Positions 1 through 6,385 of a stretch of 12,251 nucleotides of DNA are shown here, piece by piece (position 1 is the stretch's first letter; every line of letters begins with the position of its first letter). The DNA comes from Bacteroidales bacterium UBA1192 (GTDB lineage: Bacteria; Bacteroidota; Bacteroidia; Bacteroidales; Bacteroidaceae). The position numbers and the translations under genes are program-made. The stretch covers positions 1 through 12,251 of the forward strand of contig DBYG01000004.1 of NCBI GenBank assembly GCA_002310175.1, given 5' to 3'. Below the pieces are notes generated by a model. The model searched no databases and had not been told where the DNA came from. It was given only the letters and a program-made list of their open reading frames with translations.

Positions 1-1008
1 CGTGAGCAGCAGGGCGGTAAGGAACCGCTTACCGGCGACGAGTTCAAAACAGAGATAATGACCCTGGACAGTTTGGCCAAGATTCTGCGTGACAAGCGTT
101 TTGCAGATGGTGCCCTTAGCTTTGACCGCGTAGAGGTCAGGTTTGACATTGATGAGAAAGGTCATCCGATCAGCGTTTATTTCAAGGAATCCAAGGATGC
201 CAACAAACTGGTTGAGGAGTTTATGCTGCTGGCCAACCGTATTGTTGCAGAGTCCATTGGAGCAGTCAAGGGAGGTAATCCCAAGACATTTGTGTATCGC
301 GTGCATGACGAACCCGATCCCGAGCGAATGGAGAACCTGCAGAACTTTGTGGCCAAGTTCGGCTATAAGATCAAAGCTACAGGTGATCCTGCCGATATGG
401 CCAAGTCCATGAACAGGATGCTTGCCGATGTCAAGGGCAAAAAGGAGCAGGAACTGATTGAGACCATCTCCATCCGTTCCATGCAGAAAGCATGTTATAC
501 CACAGAGAACATAGGTCACTATGGCCTGGCGTTCAAGTTCTATACCCACTTCACTTCACCTATACGCCGATACCCGGATCTGATGGTCCACCGCCTGCTT
601 ACCCGTTACTTGAGTGGCGGACGTAGCGTGAGTCAGCCCAAATATGAGGAGTATTGCGAGCATTGCTCCGCTCAGGAACAGCTGGCTGAACAGGCAGAGC
701 GCTCCAGCATCAAGTACAAGCAGGTGGAGTATATGGCCGACCGTATGGGACAGGTGTTTGATGCGGTGATAAGCGGAGTGACGGAGTGGGGAATCTATGC
801 TGAAATCATAGAAAACAAGTGCGAAGGGATGATAGGCATACGCTCCTTAGGAGGAGATTACTTTGAGTTTGATGAAAAGAACTATTGCCTTATAGGCCAA
901 CGCACCCGCAAACGTTACCGTCTGGGTGATCATGTGAAGATTAAAGTGGTGCGTTGCAACCTGGAAAAGAAACAGATGGATTATGAGCTGGTTTCAACGG
1001 AGGTTTGA
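1..1008 (+). CDS. rnr: Ribonuclease R, C-terminal part (5' end outside window)
   Basis: RNase R is a processive 3'-to-5' exoribonuclease that degrades structured RNA and takes part in rRNA and tmRNA quality control in the cytoplasm. The frame is open from the first base, so the gene is cut by the window edge; 335 residues are visible before TGA at 1006-1008. The visible part holds the end of the RNB catalytic domain, with the family signature HFTSPIRRYPDL around nt 549-584, and then one S1 RNA-binding domain (about nt 745-990, GQVFDAVISGVTEWGIYAEI). The catalytic Asp cluster of RNB should lie upstream and is not visible. The protein ends right after S1 and lacks the long Lys-rich tail of E. 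coli RNase R. Internal Met codons such as nt 58 are not starts. The next gene begins inside its last codons. The family call is secure; RNase II is less likely from overall resemblance. Confidence 0.95.
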   Translation, partial: REQQGGKEPLTGDEFKTEIMTLDSLAKILRDKRFADGALSFDRVEVRFDIDEKGHPISVYFKESKDANKLVEEFMLLANRIVAESIGAVKGGNPKTFVYRVHDEPDPERMENLQNFVAKFGYKIKATGDPADMAKSMNRMLADVKGKKEQELIETISIRSMQKACYTTENIGHYGLAFKFYTHFTSPIRRYPDLMVHRLLTRYLSGGRSVSQPKYEEYCEHCSAQEQLAEQAERSSIKYKQVEYMADRMGQVFDAVISGVTEWGIYAEIIENKCEGMIGIRSLGGDYFEFDEKNYCLIGQRTRKRYRLGDHVKIKVVRCNLEKKQMDYELVSTEV

Positions 1009-2317
1009 GATAACGTTAGTGCTGGTATTGGCACTAACGTTATCAGCTGCTGCCCAAAACCAGACACTGCGCATAAACTATACTTTCTCCGGTAACAGCA
1101 CGGAGTCACACATTTACCTTGATGACCTGAACGTGACGGACGGATGGGCAGGACGCCGTGTCAACATGAAGGAGTTGTACCTGGAAGGTAACGGACAGAT
1201 AATGATGACTGAAGTCCGGACAGGTGATACTCTTTACCGAAATTCATTCAGCACTCTGTTTCAGGAGTGGCAGAATACCGAGGAGGCCACTCAGGTTAGC
1301 CGCAGTTTTGAGAACGTTTTCCTGCTGCCAATGCCTGTTGCCAAGGCTGTGGTCGAGGTAAAGCTGACGGATAACTACAACAAGATGGTTGCAGTCCTGC
1401 GACATACCGTCGATCCTGAGGATATACTTATTCGCCGCATAGGACAGAATCCGCCCCAATGGAAGTATCTGCACCAAGGGGGAAGTCCGGAACAGTGTAT
1501 CGACGTGGTGATAGTTCCGGAGGGCTATACTGCCGATGAAATGGATGTTTTCTACAAGGATGCCGGTATAGCGGTGAACAGTCTCTTGTCACACGAGCCT
1601 TTTAAGACCATGCGGGAAAAGTTCAACATACTTGCTGTTGAGCTTGCGTCGAGGGATGGAGAGGTGAGTGTTCCCAATGAAGGTCTATGGACAGAGACGG
1701 CTCTCGCGTCTCATTTCAGTACCTTTTACTCTGACCGTTACCTGACTACATTAAGGTTGAGACAGCTTCACGACAAGTTGGCGGGTGTGCCCTATGAACA
1801 CATAATCATACTGGCTAATACCGATGTTTATGGTGGCGGAGGCATATTCAACTCTTATACTCTGACCACTGCTCACCATGCACAGTTCGCCCCGGTGGTG
1901 GTGCATGAGTTCGGCCACAGTTTCGGTGGTCTGGCCGATGAGTACTACTATGATGACCAGTATGAACAGTATTACAATTCCGAGACAGAGCCTTGGGAGC
2001 CCAATCTTACGACACTCGTGGATTTTGATTCCAAATGGAAGGGAATGATTCCATCCAATGTGGAGCAACCAACCCCTGTCCCTGTGAACGATCCACGTGA
2101 CAAGATGGATGACAAACAGCGTAAGGAGGTGGACAAGCTTCCTGCTTTAGGTCTGTATGAAGGTGGAGGCTATATGTCTAAAGGTGTATGGCGAGGTTCT
2201 TTTGACTGCCGTATGCACACTAATACATACCCTGGATTCTGTCCTGTATGCCGTGCCGCATTGGAACATATGATAAGGTTCTACACAGAACCTGTTGTCC
2301 CCTCTTCAAAAAAATAA
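983..2317 (+). CDS. Secreted M64-family zinc metallopeptidase
   Basis: This 444-residue protein resembles the peptidase M64 family, named for a clostridial IgA-cleaving enzyme; the role of Bacteroides members is largely unknown. It starts with a clear signal peptide: RR near residues 6-7, a hydrophobic core TLVLVLALTLS, and a likely signal peptidase I site near AAA-Q (about residues 22-25). No lipobox Cys is present, so export to the periplasm or outside is expected rather than lipidation. Residues about 25-150 fit the M64 N-terminal beta domain and about 160-430 the peptidase domain. The zinc motif HEFGH is at residues 308-312, E309 being the catalytic base, followed by GGLADEY. A CPVC pair lies at 420-423. 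ATG 983 is the only start that keeps the signal peptide. It overlaps rnr by 26 nt, which suggests co-transcription and coupled translation. The IgA substrate should not be assumed. Confidence 0.9.
   Translation: MSWFQRRFEITLVLVLALTLSAAAQNQTLRINYTFSGNSTESHIYLDDLNVTDGWAGRRVNMKELYLEGNGQIMMTEVRTGDTLYRNSFSTLFQEWQNTEEATQVSRSFENVFLLPMPVAKAVVEVKLTDNYNKMVAVLRHTVDPEDILIRRIGQNPPQWKYLHQGGSPEQCIDVVIVPEGYTADEMDVFYKDAGIAVNSLLSHEPFKTMREKFNILAVELASRDGEVSVPNEGLWTETALASHFSTFYSDRYLTTLRLRQLHDKLAGVPYEHIIILANTDVYGGGGIFNSYTLTTAHHAQFAPVVVHEFGHSFGGLADEYYYDDQYEQYYNSETEPWEPNLTTLVDFDSKWKGMIPSNVEQPTPVPVNDPRDKMDDKQRKEVDKLPALGLYEGGGYMSKGVWRGSFDCRMHTNTYPGFCPVCRAALEHMIRFYTEPVVPSSKK
1009..1044. repeat. Perfect 14-bp inverted repeat after the rnr stop
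   Basis: The left arm GATAACGTTAGTGC (1009-1022) and right arm GCACTAACGTTATC (1031-1044) are exact reverse complements separated by 8 nt. The left arm begins one base after the rnr stop codon, and the whole structure lies in the signal-peptide codons of the M64 gene. Each arm also contains the self-palindrome TAACGTTA (1011-1018 and 1035-1042; starts 24 bp apart). No T-run follows, so it is not a classical intrinsic terminator. It could form an RNA hairpin or be a protein-binding site; the function is inferred only. Confidence 0.85.
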
Positions 2318-2325
2318 TATTTTTG
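2295..2325 (+). promoter_or_regulatory. Candidate Bacteroides-type promoter of the heptose operon
   Basis: TATTTTTG at 2318-2325 matches the Bacteroides -7 consensus TAnnTTTG exactly. TTG at 2295-2297 lies 20 nt upstream, the usual spacing for the -33 element. The -33 part lies in the last codons of the peptidase gene and the -7 part starts right after its TAA. Transcription would begin around 2331-2335, giving a leader of about 15-20 nt before ATG 2351. The operon could therefore be expressed independently of rnr and the peptidase gene. The assignment rests on motif and spacing only. Confidence 0.6.
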
Positions 2326-2350
2326 CTGATTCTAACGAGAAAAATTGTCT

Positions 2351-3379
2351 ATGATAATACGAAGTAAGGCTCCGTTACGTTTGGGGTTTGCCGGTGGCGG
2401 ATCGGATGTGTCGCCCTACAGTGACCTGTACGGCGGACTGATTCTGAATGCTACCATAAATCTCTATGCTTATTGCACTATAGAGGAAACAGGTGATGAT
2501 ATGGTCTCACTGACTGCAACCGATCTCGGGGTGTCTGTCTCTTATCCGTTGTCTCAGGATTTGCCGGTTGACGGTACTCTGGATTTGCACAAGGGCGTTT
2601 TTAACCGTGTTGTCAGGGATTTCGGCATTACTCCCAGGTCATGCAGGATATCTACCTATTCCGATGCTCCAGCCGGCAGCGGACTTGGTTCATCCTCTAC
2701 CATGGTAGTATGCATACTCAAGGCTTTCGTAGAGTGGTACAATCTTCCCATGGGTGATTATGAGATTGCCCGTCTGGCCTATCAGATTGAACGTGAAGAC
2801 CTGGCATTGAGTGGTGGAAAGCAGGACCAGTATGCTGCGGCTTTCGGAGGATTCAATTTCATGGAATTCCTCACTGACGGCAATGTAATAGTCAATCCTC
2901 TCAGGGTGAAACGTTGGATTGTTGATGAGCTTGAATCATCAATAGTCCTCTATTATACTGGAGCCTCCCGTTCATCGGCAGCAATAATAGAGGAACAAAA
3001 GAAGAATACAAGCAGCGGAAACGGCCAGGCTATTGAGGCTATGCATCGCATCAAACAGAGTGCCAGAGATATGAAACGGGTACTTCTGGAGGGGAATATG
3101 GACGGTTTTGCCCGTATTCTGGGACAGGCATGGGAAGACAAGAAGAAAATGGCTTCCGCCATAAACAATCCTATGATACAGGAGGTTTTTGACATAGCTT
3201 TCGCTGCGGGGGCCAAAGCTGGTAAGGTGAGTGGTGCCGGCGGTGGCGGATTCATCATATTCATGACTGACCCGGCACGCAGACGTCTCGTAATTAACGC
3301 TCTTGAAAATATGCCGGGAAGAGTGGTGGGCTTCCAATTTAGCGAAGGGGGTACACACGGATGGAAAATATATGATTAG
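2351..3379 (+). CDS. hddA: D-glycero-alpha-D-manno-heptose 7-phosphate kinase (GHMP family)
   Basis: HddA phosphorylates the anomeric carbon of D-glycero-D-manno-heptose 7-phosphate with ATP, giving the alpha-1,7-bisphosphate that commits heptose to the GDP branch. The 342-residue protein has the GHMP kinase layout: an N-terminal substrate segment (APLRLGFAGGGSDVSPY, near residues 7-23), the ATP-binding loop PAGSGLGSSS at residues 107-116, and the C-terminal glycine motif KVSGAGGGGF at 292-301. ATG 2351 is chosen because homologues begin close to IIRSKAPLRLG; a TTG at 2345 in the same frame would add two residues. No Shine-Dalgarno sequence is seen, as is normal for Bacteroidota. It is the first gene of the operon, with 6 nt before gmhA. 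The sequence alone shows a sugar-1-kinase of this family; the heptose specificity rests strongly on the adjacent gmhA, hddC and gmhB. A fucokinase-like relative is the main alternative. Confidence 0.9.
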   Translation: MIIRSKAPLRLGFAGGGSDVSPYSDLYGGLILNATINLYAYCTIEETGDDMVSLTATDLGVSVSYPLSQDLPVDGTLDLHKGVFNRVVRDFGITPRSCRISTYSDAPAGSGLGSSSTMVVCILKAFVEWYNLPMGDYEIARLAYQIEREDLALSGGKQDQYAAAFGGFNFMEFLTDGNVIVNPLRVKRWIVDELESSIVLYYTGASRSSAAIIEEQKKNTSSGNGQAIEAMHRIKQSARDMKRVLLEGNMDGFARILGQAWEDKKKMASAINNPMIQEVFDIAFAAGAKAGKVSGAGGGGFIIFMTDPARRRLVINALENMPGRVVGFQFSEGGTHGWKIYD

Positions 3380-3385
3380 AATAAT

Positions 3386-3973
3386 ATGAGAAGCATAAAG
3401 GAAGAGATAGCACAATCAATTGCCACTAAGCAGGCTATTCTTGACAACGAGGTTCTGCTGGCTCAGATAGCCCAGGCGGCTGAGATACTGACGCGTGCAT
3501 ACAAGGAAGGGCATAGCGCGCTGCTGGCCGGTAACGGAGGTTCGGCTGCAGATGCCCAGCATCTGGCAGGTGAGCTTGTGAACAAGTTCTATTTTGACCG
3601 TCCCGGAATTCCTGCCCACTCCCTGAGCACCGATACTTCGGTCATGACCGCTATAGGCAATGACATAGGGTTCAAATATATGTTTGCCCGTCAGATTCAG
3701 GCCCAGGGTGTAAGTGGTGACGTTTTCATTGGAATATCCACTTCCGGCAAGTCTGAGAATATATTGGAAGCTCTCAAAGTTTGTCGTGAAAAAGGAATTG
3801 AATCCATAGGCCTGACAGGAAGAGCGCCTTCGCCTATGGATTCCATGTGTGACCTCTGCATCAAAGTGCCTTCGGAATGTACTCCTCGAATTCAGGAGTC
3901 GCATATACTTATTGGCCATATTATCTGTGCAATAGTGGAGGAAAACCTGTTCGGGACGAAGAATGATGTATGA
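3386..3973 (+). CDS. gmhA: Sedoheptulose 7-phosphate isomerase
   Basis: GmhA converts the pentose-phosphate intermediate sedoheptulose 7-phosphate into D-glycero-D-manno-heptose 7-phosphate, the first step of heptose synthesis. The 195-residue length is typical for this single-SIS-domain enzyme, which works as a tetramer in the cytoplasm. The SIS phosphate-binding segment GNGGSAADAQHLAGELVNKF is at residues 49-68 and the second signature ISTSGKSENIL at 117-127. The four metal/catalytic residues of the E. coli enzyme (H61, E65, Q172, H180) have counterparts here as H59, E63, Q170 and H178, all with the same offset of two, so the active site looks intact. ATG 3386 lies 6 nt after the hddA stop and the end overlaps hddC by 11 nt, consistent with tight co-expression. 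The diaA-type SIS proteins are the nearest confusion; the conserved metal set and the neighbours argue against that. Confidence 0.95.
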   Translation: MRSIKEEIAQSIATKQAILDNEVLLAQIAQAAEILTRAYKEGHSALLAGNGGSAADAQHLAGELVNKFYFDRPGIPAHSLSTDTSVMTAIGNDIGFKYMFARQIQAQGVSGDVFIGISTSGKSENILEALKVCREKGIESIGLTGRAPSPMDSMCDLCIKVPSECTPRIQESHILIGHIICAIVEENLFGTKNDV

Positions 3974-4679
3974 TGTGGTGATTCTTGCCGGAGGCTTGGG
4001 CACAAGATTGCGTAGTGTGGTGAGTGATGTTCCAAAGTGCATGGCACCGGTTGGAGGGCGTCCCTTTCTGGACTGGATTCTCAAGTGGACCGGGCTTTTT
4101 GATGTAAACCGTATCGTACTTTCTCTTGGATACATGAGCAATGTAGTTACGGACTGGATAGAGAGTGAACACCGGTTTAGTCATGTGCCGATAGACTGGG
4201 TGATTGAGGAGACTCCGCTCGGCACAGGCGGCGGGATAAGACTGGCTTTGTCTAAAACTACAACCGGACATGCTGTCGTGCTTAACGGTGATACTTTTTT
4301 CGATGTCAATCTGGATGCTTTGTCTGCTTACAGTGAAACTTCATGTTCACCTGTCACGGTGGCTCTCAAGCCAATGACGGACTTTGAAAGGTACGGTTCT
4401 GTCATCCTGGACGGTAACGGCCGGATTACATCCTTCAATGAAAAGGGATATTGCGAAAAAGGTCTTATCAACGGAGGTGTCTATTGCATTGATACGTCTT
4501 GCGGGCTGTTGACTGATAAACCTGAAAAATTCTCGTTTGAGAAGGAGGTGCTTGAGCCTCTTTCAGGGAAAGGGCTCCTCAGCGGTTTTGTGAGCGACGG
4601 AGCTTTCATTGATATAGGTATTCCGGAGGACTGGGAATTGGCGCAGACATTCATTCCCTCATGTATAGGTATAAGATAG
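3963..4679 (+). CDS. hddC: D-glycero-alpha-D-manno-heptose 1-phosphate guanylyltransferase
   Basis: HddC is a sugar nucleotidyltransferase that joins heptose alpha-1-phosphate to a nucleotide, giving GDP-D-glycero-alpha-D-manno-heptose, the activated donor. The 238-residue protein has the Rossmann-type nucleotidyltransferase hallmarks: LAGGLGTRLR at residues 8-17, the conserved Lys K25 in DVPKCMAPV, LGTGGG at 86-91, and the metal-binding Asp in NGD at 108-110. It lacks the C-terminal hexapeptide-repeat domain of GlmU/GlgC-type relatives, fitting HddC size. Two tandem Met codons (3963 and 3966) are possible starts; either overlaps gmhA, by 11 or 8 nt. GTP preference cannot be read from the sequence; it is inferred from hddA in the same operon, since the ADP branch would use a bifunctional HldE instead. 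Other hexose-1-phosphate nucleotidyltransferases are possible on sequence alone. Confidence 0.9.
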   Translation: MMYDVVILAGGLGTRLRSVVSDVPKCMAPVGGRPFLDWILKWTGLFDVNRIVLSLGYMSNVVTDWIESEHRFSHVPIDWVIEETPLGTGGGIRLALSKTTTGHAVVLNGDTFFDVNLDALSAYSETSCSPVTVALKPMTDFERYGSVILDGNGRITSFNEKGYCEKGLINGGVYCIDTSCGLLTDKPEKFSFEKEVLEPLSGKGLLSGFVSDGAFIDIGIPEDWELAQTFIPSCIGIR

Positions 4680-4684
4680 TGCTT

Positions 4685-5164
4685 ATGATTATCCCGGAAA
4701 AACTCATAAAACAATGTGATACGCTTTTCCTCGACCGTGACGGCGTGGTCAACGTGTGGTTGCCAGGTGACTATGTCAAGACCTGGGATGAGTTTTGTTT
4801 CAATGAGGGCTTTACGGATTTCATCAGCAGGTATTCAGACTCCTTCCGGCATATCATTATAGTAACCAACCAACGTGGTGTAGGCAAAGGTCTTATGACA
4901 CTTGAGCAGCTTGAGGAGATTCATTCAAGGATGCTTGAATCCATCGCCGGTGCAGGTGGCAGGATAGACCATATCTATATTTGTACTTCACTCATGGATT
5001 CGGATCCTATGCGCAAGCCTAATCCGGGAATGGCGTTTCAGGCTATGAGTGATTACCCTGATATATCAATGGATAGGTCGCTTATGATAGGTGACCAGCC
5101 CTCTGACCGCCTTTTTGCCCTTAACTGTGGTATGCATTTCCTCTTTTGGGATAATAAATCCTAA
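4685..5164 (+). CDS. gmhB: D-glycero-D-manno-heptose 1,7-bisphosphate 7-phosphatase (HAD), zinc-loop-less
   Basis: GmhB removes the 7-phosphate from heptose 1,7-bisphosphate, leaving the 1-phosphate used by HddC. This is a HAD phosphatase of about 159 residues. From ATG 4685, motif I is FLDRDGVVN with nucleophile D17 and acid D19; motif II is the Thr in VTNQRGVGKG; motif III is the Lys in MRKPNPGM; motif IV is the Asp pair in MIGDQPSDR. The protein is shorter than E. coli GmhB (191 residues): the Cys-X-His...Cys-X-Cys zinc loop before motif III is replaced by the short stretch ICTSLMDSDPMRKP with a single Cys. ATG 4685 leaves 5 nt after hddC; an in-frame ATG at 4661 would overlap hddC by 19 nt and add eight residues. 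The gene ends exactly where the opposite-strand GT4 gene ends. Histidinol-phosphate phosphatase is the closest other family, but the operon favours GmhB. Confidence 0.9.
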   Translation: MIIPEKLIKQCDTLFLDRDGVVNVWLPGDYVKTWDEFCFNEGFTDFISRYSDSFRHIIIVTNQRGVGKGLMTLEQLEEIHSRMLESIAGAGGRIDHIYICTSLMDSDPMRKPNPGMAFQAMSDYPDISMDRSLMIGDQPSDRLFALNCGMHFLFWDNKS

Positions 5165-6292
5165 TTATCGTTCCGCAGCTTTTCTTACGGAACGTGTCAT
5201 GTTTGACCATGCATATTTTCTTTTTTCCTGCATGATGCCTTCATTAAACTGGGCCTGCCGCTTGTTTTCAAAGAAGTCAATGAGCGCATCGGCTATGGCC
5301 TCTTCTTCAGGATGTACCACATAACCCACTTTTCCGTCGGGAACGATTTCTGCCAGGCCGCCAACATCGGTTACGAGCATAGGTTTTTCAAAATGATAGG
5401 CAATCTGTGTCACTCCGCTTTGTGTGGCCGATTTGTATGGTTGCACGATTATGTCAGCAGCTCCGAAGCAATATCGTACATGGCTGTCTGGAACGAAATC
5501 ACTTTTCCAGACCACCAGACCCTCCAGTCCGAGTTCTTTTTCAAGCTCAAGGTATTTCCCGGAGCCGCTGTAGAATTCCCCGGCCACTATAAGCCGCACG
5601 TTCATGTGGCGGAAACGGCTGTCGGCATAAGCCTTGAGCAGCAGGTCCAGACCTTTGTAGTCGCGGATGAGGCCGAAAAACAGCATGTAACGCATGTTAT
5701 CGTCAAGTCCGAGAAAACGGATAGACTCCTCCCTGGAAACTTTGGGTCCGAAATTGTCATACAGCGGATGCTGGCAGAATATACGTGGTTTGACTGTGTC
5801 AAACTGCTCCAGGTCTTCCAATACGGACTCCGACATAGCTATGAATCCGTCAACTGACCGTGTGAAATATCTGCCAAACAGACGGTCTCCGGGCCGATGC
5901 TCATGCGGAATGATGTTATCCAATATGGAAACCACCCTTGTTTTTCCGTTGCGTCTTACTATCCTGGCTGTCATACCGAGGGCAGGTCCCATAAAGGGTA
6001 GCCAGAACTTTATGATAAGTATATCGGGTTCCAGACGTCTGATGACACGTCCTGTCCTGATCCAGCTGAACGGATTAACAGAATTCAGACTGCGAACTAT
6101 CTTCAAATCCTTTGGTTCAGGTTCGGTTGAGTATTGAGTCTTTCCTGGAAATAGGAACGATGGGTACTGAAGGGTAAATGTATAGACTGTCACCTCTTCG
6201 CCTTCGGCAACGAACTCCCTTGCAAGACGCTCGTTATATACTGCAAGTCCGCCTCTGTATGGCCAGGCGGTTCCCAAAATCGCTATTTTCAT
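5165..6292 (-). CDS. Family 4 (GT-B fold) glycosyltransferase
   Basis: A 375-residue GT4-type glycosyltransferase, expected to transfer a sugar from a nucleotide donor on the inner face of the cytoplasmic membrane. The N-terminus MKIAILGTAWPYRGGLAVYN carries the glycine-rich acceptor-domain loop common in GT4. The C-terminal donor domain has the family pattern at about residues 283-318: VQPYKSATQSGVTQIAYHFE followed by KPMLVTDVGGLAEIVP, the equivalent of the E-x7-E region with GG-E at its end. No membrane segment or signal peptide is obvious. The start at 6292 is preferred over an upstream in-frame Met at 6370, because the extra 26 residues are not family-like and would run through the promoter region. 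It is transcribed towards the heptose operon, its stop codon abutting that of gmhB. Donor and acceptor are unknown; a heptose or mannose donor is possible only by proximity. Confidence 0.88.
   Translation of the reverse strand: MKIAILGTAWPYRGGLAVYNERLAREFVAEGEEVTVYTFTLQYPSFLFPGKTQYSTEPEPKDLKIVRSLNSVNPFSWIRTGRVIRRLEPDILIIKFWLPFMGPALGMTARIVRRNGKTRVVSILDNIIPHEHRPGDRLFGRYFTRSVDGFIAMSESVLEDLEQFDTVKPRIFCQHPLYDNFGPKVSREESIRFLGLDDNMRYMLFFGLIRDYKGLDLLLKAYADSRFRHMNVRLIVAGEFYSGSGKYLELEKELGLEGLVVWKSDFVPDSHVRYCFGAADIIVQPYKSATQSGVTQIAYHFEKPMLVTDVGGLAEIVPDGKVGYVVHPEEEAIADALIDFFENKRQAQFNEGIMQEKRKYAWSNMTRSVRKAAER
5169..5194. repeat. Short inverted repeat just past the gmhB stop
   Basis: CGTTCCG (5169-5175) and CGGAACG (5188-5194) are exact reverse complements around a 12-nt loop, starting 4 nt after the gmhB TAA and lying in the last codons of the opposite-strand GT4 gene. 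It could stabilise the 3' end of the heptose operon mRNA. There is no following T-run on the + strand, and a 7-bp match of this kind can arise by chance, so the terminator role is weak. Confidence 0.3.
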
Positions 6293-6337
6293 AACCGGTA
6301 AATCTCTATTTGACTGGATTCTGAAGGAAATGTGAAG

Positions 6338-6367
6338 CAAAAATAGTACTTTCGCACAACAATACAA
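6338..6367 (-). promoter_or_regulatory. Candidate promoter of the GT4 gene
   Basis: Read on the minus strand, TATTTTTG (6345 down to 6338) matches TAnnTTTG exactly, with TTG at 6367-6365 19 nt upstream. Transcription would begin near 6330, about 38 nt before the start codon at 6292. It overlaps the candidate promoter of the divergent yfhO-like gene. Confidence 0.55.
6347..6354 (+). promoter_or_regulatory. Candidate -7 element of the yfhO-like gene
   Basis: TACTTTCG at 6347-6354 is a one-mismatch match to the Bacteroides -7 consensus TAnnTTTG, placed so that transcription would begin near 6361, about 25 nt before ATG 6386. No convincing TTG lies at the expected -33 distance (around 6324-6328), so this is weaker than the opposite-strand promoter. 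The 93-nt gap between the two genes holds nothing else recognisable. Confidence 0.4.
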
Positions 6368-6385
6368 CAATTATATCCTTCAAGT

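Noticed and set aside
58..1008. rnr as a complete 316-residue gene starting at ATG 58
   Set aside because: The frame stays open upstream to base 1 with RNase-like sequence, and the catalytic part of the RNB domain is missing from the shorter reading, so the gene is truncated by the window, not short.
3416..4141. A 241-codon open frame on the minus strand opposite gmhA and hddC
   Set aside because: Its translation has no recognisable family motif, is rich in residues typical of antisense reading, and both sense genes have intact catalytic motifs across the same span.
5208..5234. CATGCA...TGCATG around a T-rich 15-nt loop as a possible terminator for the heptose operon
   Set aside because: A 6-bp stem with a 15-nt loop and no following T-run is too weak, and it is within GT4 coding sequence.
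5312..5857. A 181-codon plus-strand open frame opposite the GT4 gene
   Set aside because: The GT4 reading has clear donor-domain motifs; the plus-strand product resembles nothing and lacks a promoter or plausible partner.
6293..6370. An extended GT4 start at 6370 adding 26 residues
   Set aside because: The extension is not family-like, and the candidate promoter at 6338-6367 would lie inside it; MKIAILG at 6292 is a typical GT4 N-terminus.
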